A stretch of DNA of 64,000 bases, from assembly GCA_040954595.2 (NCBI GenBank), contig CM082597.2, forward strand, positions 4,402,001 through 4,466,000, read 5' to 3'. Under the pieces are notes generated by a model. It saw only the letters and a list, made by a program, of their open reading frames with translations. It did no database searches and was not told where the DNA came from. The translations under genes were made by a program, and so were the position numbers. Numbering within the stretch: position 1 is the stretch's first letter; every line of letters starts with the position of its first letter. Of this stretch, positions 50,001 to 64,000 are shown piece after piece. This DNA comes from Balanoglossus misakiensis. Lineage: Eukaryota > Hemichordata.

Positions 50001-52025
50001 CTTTGGCGAAGGACTCGAAATAGACAAAACCGATACCAAAATGCCTATGACCGTCTGTCACATGATTATGGGAAGAAGACATATAATTATCTTTCTTACC
50101 CTTTCAGACTGGTCCATATAGTTGATTGGTACCCAACTCTTGTCACAGCTGCCGGAGGAAGGGTTTTTGGTAATGTATTTGTTAGACTCTCTCACAGCCC
50201 ACGATTCGCTACAAGGCTCTTCACTGACGTTTGGCAAGGGAGAAGCACCGTTTGGTGTTGTGTAGCGAACCTCTCGCCGGGCACACATGCAATCAGTCCA
50301 TAAGCCTGCATGGACGACGAGAGGGGATGTGAGAGAGTCTATGTATTGATAATTTGTGTGCCAAGCACAAACAATATTGTTGGGTAAACACATGTGACGT
50401 GTAGGAGGGAAATGGGGAGAGGGTGGGGGATAGACAGACAGAGAGAGAGACAAAGACAGACAAAGAGAGAGAGACAGGACGTGTAAACTTGAAAACGACA
50501 GTTCTGTTTGAGTCGAGATGTCGTGTGACAAAGCTCTGACTTCCCATGCGATTTTCTGTCACGTTACCAGATAACAAGATGGATGGTATTGATGTTTGGC
50601 GAGCGTTGTCTACAAACACGGAATCACCGAGAACGGAATTTATTTACAACATTATACCCGAGTGGCAAGTAGCAGCAATCAGGTACTTTGGAATGAATTA
50701 TTCCTTCATTGTACTATATTTTATTTATTTATTGCTCGTATTTTCATGTATCTCTGTGTTGTATATAAAATCAGTGGTAATACTTACGTATATAACATAA
50801 CATAACTTTAATTCATATTGTCCTAAGTATATAAAATCAGTGGTGATATTTACAAAGCATTCGACACGTAAATGTTTTATTTTCTGTCAATAAAGTTGGA
50901 GATTTTTTGTCTGACGATCGTTTCAGTCAACAGAATGCAACTCTTATACATCCATACAAACACATACACTTTTTATGGTTGTGGTGTATCCTACTATTAA
51001 AATAAAACATATCTTGTCTTATTTTTCTTCAGGAAAGGGGATTACAAGTTAATTAACGGTTCAACACGTCACAAGCTATGTAGGTTTATGTCAAATAGGT
51101 GAATTGTAACATGGGGATTATTGAAAAGATTTCTGTTGATTCCTACAGGCGAAAATCTTAGAGACATAATATGAACACCTAGATTTTGTGTTGTTGATTG
51201 TAAAGGTTTAAATATGTTTCAAGCGTCATTGTTTGCTATTAGTTAAAGGCAATCAAAATATTTGCTTTAAAACGACCTTCTTGTACTCATACAACATTAA
51301 CTGAACCAGATCTCTGATATTCTAAAATTTCAAATGCAAACTGTAGACACAAATATGCAAATTGCAAACTTCCGTGTTACTCTATTCCCTGTTTCCGGTT
51401 CCAGCATGTTGGTTCCCCCCACCGGAAGTCGGAAAGAAGTATGGAAAGAAGTCCTGCAGAACAAAGGATCCAGATGGTGTTCAACTGTTCAATTTAAAAG
51501 GTAATCAGACCACGAATTTTCTATATATGCAGTTAATTATGGGTCAACTCTATTTGGATTGTGGTGTTTGTCAAAGCTAGGGAAGGCCATCAACATTTTA
51601 CCCGCAAAGGTGGCAATTTGATAAAAGATACATTATATTCAAATATGTAATCGAGGCCTTACAGTATACTCTGATTCACGGTCACACATTTAACCGGAGC
51701 TGTAATTAGAGTCAAACCTGTGTTAATGGCCACCTGTATATAGTGGCCACTTTGGTACAGTCCCCTTTGTTTAGTGCCCGTGATTTACATGATAAAAATC
51801 AGCCCAACCATTTCCATTCTCTTTTCAATGCACATATTTCTACCAACAGATGACCCTTTGGAAAAGTTTAACCTGGCTGAAGAAATGCCTGATAAAGTTA
51901 GGGAACTGAACGCGATACTGGCAGAAAAGAGTCGCGAAGTTGTGCCAGCTTTTGACAAGGAGCATAAATTGGAAGCGGCCAAGCCAAGAAACCGCGGAAA
52001 TGTCTGGAATTACGGATGGTGTTAA
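44955..52025 (+). CDS. Arylsulfatase D of the cluster (ARSB/I/J-like), 15 exons
   Basis: Exons: 44955-45078, 45449-45560, 45815-45866, 46904-47007, 47311-47417, 47748-47812, 48424-48525, 48856-48919, 49066-49163, 49827-49969, 50108-50169, 50571-50682, 51033-51079, 51405-51500, 51850-52025; 487 aa. Unlike A-C, the N-terminus ([20 protein letters not shown] then PSLGKSQ) reads as a cleavable signal peptide, suggesting a soluble enzyme. Active-site residues are intact: [21 protein letters not shown] (Cys77), GKWHLGH, NIHSP, TDNGG and [10 protein letters not shown]. It is the most diverged member: DNGGVQ replaces DNGAPQ, EGS replaces EGG, YGWC replaces SPGWC. Intron phases are the same as in A-C. 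Introns 1, 3, 6, 9 and 11 carry fold-back elements. Expected substrate class is sulfated glycans, inferred from the family only. Confidence 0.92.
45213..45415. mobile_element. Half copy of the TTAA fold-back element in sulfatase D intron 1
   Basis: Begins TTAAACGGACAAAGTCTC and matches the left arm of the full element at 46056-46410 and the copy at 29177. Only one arm remains. Confidence 0.75.
46056..46410. mobile_element. Full-length palindromic fold-back element in sulfatase D intron 3
   Basis: Left end TTAAAGGGACAAAGT and right end ACTTTGTCCCTTTAA are inverted. The two arms are near reverse complements across about 150-190 bases and meet around 46250, so a transcript would fold into one long hairpin. 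TTAA at both ends may be the target duplication, as in piggyBac-type elements. No coding capacity. Confidence 0.85.
47046..47224. repeat. (GT)n then (GTAT)n microsatellite in sulfatase D intron 4
   Basis: About 25 bases of GT followed by a long uninterrupted GTAT run, starting about 38 bases after the exon 4 donor. Confidence 0.96.
47998..48245. mobile_element. Fold-back element in sulfatase D intron 6
   Basis: Imperfect inverted arms of about 45-50 bases: ACGAGATTCTCG and AGGCTGAGGGTGA on the left pair with TCACCCTCAGCCT and CGAGAATCTCGT on the right (48201-48245). GC-rich compared with the intron. No open frame of note. Confidence 0.7.
49437..49485. repeat. (CCA)n/(TCA)n simple repeat
   Basis: Trinucleotide ACC/ATC repeat in sulfatase D intron 9. 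Confidence 0.85.
49565..49757. mobile_element. MITE with perfect 18-bp inverted ends in sulfatase D intron 9
   Basis: TTTCCAGATGACGGGCAA at 49565-49582 is the exact reverse complement of 49740-49757. The 193-base element has no coding capacity and lies 69 bases before exon 10. Confidence 0.8.
50184..50340. mobile_element. Small inverted-repeat element in sulfatase D intron 11
   Basis: AGACTCTCTCACA at the left end is the reverse complement of TGTGAGAGAGTCT at the right end. About 157 bases, GC-richer than surroundings, non-coding. Confidence 0.65.
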
Positions 52026-52331
52026 CCAGTGACAGTGTACCATCAGCCATGCTTCGTCACATCAGTATCACCTGGCCTTCACAGTGTCAAACTGTGTCGG
52101 TCAAAAGTTACAGTTACTGTTTGAAGCAACGCTTCAGATTATTTGTCAGACAATGGTGATGACGCTTACAAATTAATATCCTTGAGGTCTAATATGGGAA
52201 ATTGCGCCCTCTCTAATAGTATACAGGGGGCATCCATTCGTGTAGAAATATTGCAATTACGGTAAAAAATGTTGACCTGAAATTTATTGTACGAACTCTT
52301 GTTAACAGTGTTTCACTGTACAACCGTTGTA

Positions 52332-52337
52332 AATAAA
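52332..52337 (+). terminator. Polyadenylation signal of sulfatase D
   Basis: AATAAA about 307 bases after the stop. A second AATAAA lies near 52547. Confidence 0.5.
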
Positions 52338-52567
52338 TGCATGCGAGGTTAATTATAATATTACTGAATATTCGATTAATATTTCTTTGCCACTATAATT
52401 ATCAGCATAGGTGTATATAGATTATTGCACACTTGGTTGTATGGGGAGCGCCAAGCCTACTCGTACCCTCCAACCAGAGTACAGTGTACTGTCTTTTGAA
52501 AAGGCATTTCTGTAGAATTTACACTGTTGTCAACTTTCAATGGAGCAATAAAATCGGATTAACATCT

Positions 52568-52640
52568 AACTGCCCCTTTTCCATCAATTATGTTTGATGC
52601 AAGACAGCGTTAATGTTATTCTACATGTGGATATATAGAG
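52568..52640. mobile_element. Fragment of the TTAA fold-back family
   Basis: About 70 bases match the arm of 46056-46410, including TTTTCCATCAATTATGTTTG and TTATTCTACATGTGGATATA. Ends are missing. Confidence 0.65.
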
Positions 52641-55600
52641 AATCATGACGTGGTAGGTTTCACTTGGGAAGTTCCCCTTTGGGTACCTTGTCAGTATTTT
52701 ATCATTCGAAAATTAAATCCAACAAATTAAAATGCATTGTTTTCATAATGTTATATCTGGAATGCCAATTCAGTAGCACTTTACTGCCTGAAGGGCTATC
52801 ATGAGAGGCGCCTCCAAAAGATCACACGGGTCATCTTGGGAAACCCGTCCACGAATGGAATTTATTCAGTGTTCCATGCGTCTCAAAATCATTTTCGATT
52901 CGGGGATACTGCCTTTTCATTGTAATATTAGAGAGGTATAATCATGATAATTCTTTTCATTTCGTTCTGGTGGTGACAATTTTTCTTTGTCGGAGTAACG
53001 TCATGTCGACACAGGACACCACTGTCAACTCTGCCTTCATCTGTTATCAGCAAACTACCCCATTGTAAAACAGTGTTTACTAACCTGGTGCATTAAAACA
53101 ATCAACGCCCACACGCACAGCTTGCTAATTACCTATACGAGACTAATAATTTAGACTCAGGTAATTCGGTGAGAAGTACCGTGTCCAGAGCAAGTCTGTG
53201 CGGGCATTGATTGTGATCGACTCTCATCTCAGCCTGGTGTGGAGGCATCGCCGTTAGAACTTAGACACACAGCCCTGCCACGCAGAGCTACTCTCATTTT
53301 TGCTCGAACCTCGTTCGTCACCAAAACCTAGACGGAACGGGAGATTCACTCGACCATTTGGTGACGGCAGCTCCAGGATAGAAAGGTTTCTTGCGACTCT
53401 CATTTCGGCGCGCGCACCGTGTAAAACATGCCTGCAGCTACCGACGACAACAAGGGGAGTACGAACTGACGACGTATATTGTGACGTCACTGACAGGACC
53501 ACTAGAGGGCGCTGTGATAAGGTGACGTGTACATACACAAATACAGGTCGACAGATGTTGATACGACACACATTTGCCCCTGGTGTGAACACACAAACAT
53601 GACACACATCACAACTCTGAACACGAAAGTTGCAAAACCCAGAATCATTATACATAGTTTTCTCTGTTTATTTAAAACTTGCTTGTGACAGATTGTTCTA
53701 TAAATCAATACATCTTGCCTTGATAGTGTAACAAAACATTACATGATTGCCTTTCTGTTAAAATTAAAAAAAAGGGTTCATGACAGTTACCCCCTGGGTA
53801 TTCACTCCCCAATGTCAGGTATGGAACGAGGGGTCAGACATCTGTATGGTTAGTGAACACGTCTTGTGGGCAAATCCCCAGGGGGTGACTGTCCTAGAAC
53901 AAAAAATACCCCTGTTCTACACACCTTTTGAATAGTACCAAAGAAATCACCATCAAGTAAATGCATACAAATTCGAATGCCAGAGTAAACCGCTAAACAT
54001 GCCGTGTTAGTCAAAGAATACTCTTGAAATTGTGATAGAACCTTAACCCTTTCACCCCCAGTTCCCTCTTTAGAGGTCCAACTTTACCATAAGAATCAAT
54101 GGGGTTGGACTGAACCATGGTGGTGAAAGGGTTAAATAGCTGATAAGTACTCTATTCTACAGACTTGAATCATAAGTCTTCTTGGCTTCTGACAACAGTG
54201 TAGTGTGTTTAACTACATTTTACAATGGGTTTGTTCCATCGATAGTCAAGTATTAACCTTCAGAGTTCGAGAAAAATGCTCAATAACCAATTCTACTTTT
54301 TCATTTCATTGTGAAGGCTACATGTATATTCAAGTTCATTGTACACCATTATTTTAAACATACAAGAAACTAAAAGACAATGACATTAAGATTTTTACCA
54401 TAAAGAAAAGCTCAAGGCACAGTATTCATTATACAGTGATTATTATGGTACCAATGGAAATTTTTTTACAAGGCTATGAAAACTGAAATTTTCACTAATC
54501 GATCATGATAAATCTTGATACTTGTAATAGGCCGACGTTCATGAAACAGTAAAATGATCTTCCAAAATAAGAAACAAACTTATGAAATATCTTTCGAAAA
54601 CGAAAAGACTAAAATCTTCAAACAACTGATGGGAAAACAACAACTGCGCTGAGTAACAATGTGATATATTGTATAATGGTTATTTGTATATGGTCTGCGG
54701 CACTTTAACTGTGATCAGTTAGTAACTCTTGGTACTGTACAATAAAAACGCACTCATAATTCGGCAAAATAAAATGTCATTATGCTAAAAGAATGGCATA
54801 GCATCCAATATTTCCTCTCAATAATACAGATGAAATATGTGTAAAATAAAATGAGTTAAACTTTCTTACATATTTTCACACAAATAATTATTTACATTTA
54901 TTTTACAACATTGTATCTAAAATTTATCATTTATCGTTTAAATTCTCCAGATTAAGTCTCCAATCCACACAAGGTACACACTCACACAGCTTGGTGCAGA
55001 ACTACACTAGACTATACTATATATGTTATGTGCTCACTACTCCACATCTAGGATTTAAAGGGACCCCCCTTAATTAAGAACACGTTCCGTATTTCAGGTA
55101 CATGAATATTCACCATTGTATCACTACAATTAAATTTGAATAATACTGGATCATCACTTGGACAGATTATGGACCAACTGAAACTGGAAAAATGTTGCAT
55201 CATTAACAATAATTAACCCTGTATTTAAAAAAAATGTTTACAATAATTATATCTCCAATTTGTCAATTTTAGTACTATTAAATAAACAAGTTTGAAATTA
55301 AAAATATTTGTTTATAAAACTTACCTAAATGCATCATATTTGGCATTTTCATTTTCTAGTTTATCCTCTCATAATTTCTGCAAAACTGATTTAAGTTCTG
55401 ATTGGTTGTAAACATGTCCATCATGTTGCCATTATAACAAAGGGGAGACTTGTAACATTTGTTCTCTTAATAAATTATGCAAAATAGGCCAAGATCACCC
55501 AACCGCATGGGAGCAAAGTTTACAGTTGCCGCATGTACCCAACCTTCTATAGGGTATAATTTGGTAAGAAAAATCCTGTGTATCTGTGCCTGCTACGGGT

Positions 55601-56299
55601 ATAAACACATGTGCAGAGAAGTCTAACCCCTAATCTATCACTGCAGGAATCAATCAATCTACAAATTACTGTCGCACAGAAACTGCATAGAAAAAATGCT
55701 TCTATCATTCATGATGAGATGTGTATGTATGTGATTCAGTTTGTTTTAAGAACATTTGGTACCACTTCTAGTTGCACTCTACTAAAATTAAAACATTTAC
55801 GAGAAAAATAAAGACGTTCTTCCTCTGCCTTTGGCGAATTACTAAACTTCTATCAGTTTTAAATGCATGTAGACAATGTTTTCATATGATATTTCATTGT
55901 TACTTTGATACATTGGGCTAAATATCACCATGTATCATAATTCAAAAATGCCTTGTACAGATGGAATATGGGACAAGAAACAAAGTATTGATAGCAATGA
56001 CCTCTGAAATACTATACTTCAACTGACAACACACAAGTACACAGCTCACATACATGTTCAGGTACAGAGTATAAGTACAAAACACTTTTAAATTTCTGTA
56101 CTTGGAAAAAGGACGGGTTATTTCCTGAACATTCTACGAAGGAATGAAGGTGAGACTGTAAAGATAAAAAAGTGATATCGTTTTCATGTAAATACAAAAG
56201 ATATTGCTTCCTTGCAGAGCAAGCAATCCATCACTGAAAGATTTTCGAGTTAAAAATATATGATTTCTCTTTACATTTGCTGTAAATACTTCTACAAAA
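52641..56299. other. Intergenic region and 3' flank of the TMEM145-like gene
   Basis: No further gene recognised. About 53200-53610 is GC-richer, with long open frames on both strands that lack known motifs. The right part is probably 3' UTR of the minus-strand gene; TTTATT (AATAAA on the minus strand) occurs near 54897. Confidence 0.45.
54043..54135. mobile_element. Intact 93-bp TTAACCCTTTCACC element
   Basis: TTAACCCTTTCACC at the left end and GGTGAAAGGGTTAA at the right end form perfect 14-base inverted repeats. Degraded relatives lie at 40059-40156 and 43909-43993. Too short to code. TTAA at both ends may be the target duplication. Confidence 0.8.
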
Positions 56300-63256
<6,957 letters not shown>

Positions 63257-64000
63257 CTGTAAGGATATTGAAAACAAAGAATTAGGATTATTTCTTTATG
63301 CCTTCTCAATGGTGTGATACATTTACATGTAGTTTCCTTTCAAAGCAAACAAATCAACAATATACTAACTGCAAAAGTTCCTCCTTATGTGAGGAAATTT
63401 TAACACCCCTTTGTCAATTCCTGGAAATTTCTCATGTCGCTTTCAAAGTGGCAATGTCTTAAGTCATTACCGCATCCTTGACACCATACATGTAGGAACT
63501 GAATGATAATGTAATTTGCATGCCCAGTGTATCAGTGTTTACAGTGCGAGGCCTTACACATGATATAGACTAAATACAAATATTTTTTTTTCTCTCTCTC
63601 TCTGTTAACAAGTTTCATCAATTCTCCGTCTTCTTTTCTCGTTTTATTTTCTCTCTATCTCTCCCTCTCTTACTTGCTCCTTCTTTGTGAAAAAGAACTT
63701 ATAAATTCTAACCGAAATTTAAATTAAGTGTTTTTGCCGCATTTAGACATAAATTTTTAATTCATTAAAAGGTTAATTGTTGCGGCAAGTCTTCCCAATA
63801 CACAGTCGGTGTAATATGAGATGTGATGAATGAATATTGAGATCTACAAGACAATTGTTTGTGTGTTCATCTTGAAGCAATACTACATTATGAATGTAAT
63901 TTTTCCTGAGGGTTCAATGTTTACTGCTGGAATGATTATTAGTTATTCACAATGTCACATCCTATAGGATTGCTTTATTTTGACTCTCTGAGAATGTATG
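63257..64000. other. Intron of the TMEM145-like gene, nothing else seen
   Basis: Upstream exons are expected but I find none here. A CT-rich tract is present at about 63583-63676. The gene continues beyond the right edge. Confidence 0.5.

Noticed and set aside
53254-53655. Possible protein-coding exon of 100-133 codons
   Set aside because: Neither strand shows a known family or convincing splice borders; kept only as a low-interest composition note.

Overview
This is a 64 kb window of an animal nuclear genome. Every recognisable gene is split into many short exons by GT-AG introns of roughly 100 to 4,000 bases. The DNA is AT-rich and carries microsatellites and small fold-back elements. Gene content (a Golgi pH regulator, ARSB/I/J-type sulfatases, a TMEM145/GPR180-type receptor and a large TRADD-N/NHL protein) plus the style of the short repeats suggest an invertebrate deuterostome, perhaps a hemichordate or cephalochordate. 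The species cannot be fixed from the sequence alone.

Layout: (1) 1.16-6.37 kb, + strand: a complete 12-exon Golgi pH regulator gene (GPHR/GPR89), 459 aa. (2) 11.5-20.06 kb, + strand: a 12-exon gene of about 1,103 aa joining a glycosyltransferase-B-like N-terminal domain, a Ser/Asp-rich linker built from triplicated exon pairs, a TRADD-N-like adaptor domain, a coiled coil and a six-repeat NHL propeller. This is the most unusual gene here and looks like an immune or cell-death signalling protein. (3) 21.7-52.0 kb, + strand: four head-to-tail arylsulfatase genes (A, B, C, D), each 15 coding exons with identical intron phases, 487-503 aa, all with an intact formylglycine motif and metal-binding residues. 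(4) 56.3-63.26 kb, - strand: the 3' 462 codons of a TMEM145-like GOST-family seven-TM protein. Its N-terminal exons lie beyond the right edge, and it carries a duplicated pair of apparently mutually exclusive exons.

Functionally, the sulfatases form one expanded family that should act on sulfated glycans in the secretory/lysosomal or extracellular space. GPHR is a Golgi acidification channel, and the TMEM145-like protein is also a secretory-pathway or surface membrane protein. Nothing shows that they act as one pathway. The clustering of the sulfatases is explained by tandem duplication.

Non-genic structure: several small inverted-repeat elements (MITE-like) from at least five families sit mostly in introns. 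Two families recur across several genes. Other features are TATA boxes in front of gene 2 and sulfatases A and C, polyadenylation signals after most genes, and microsatellites in introns. No tRNA, rRNA, CRISPR array or autonomous transposon gene was recognised. Exon boundaries were set by hand from splice consensus, reading-frame continuity and paralogue comparison; transcripts would be needed to confirm them.
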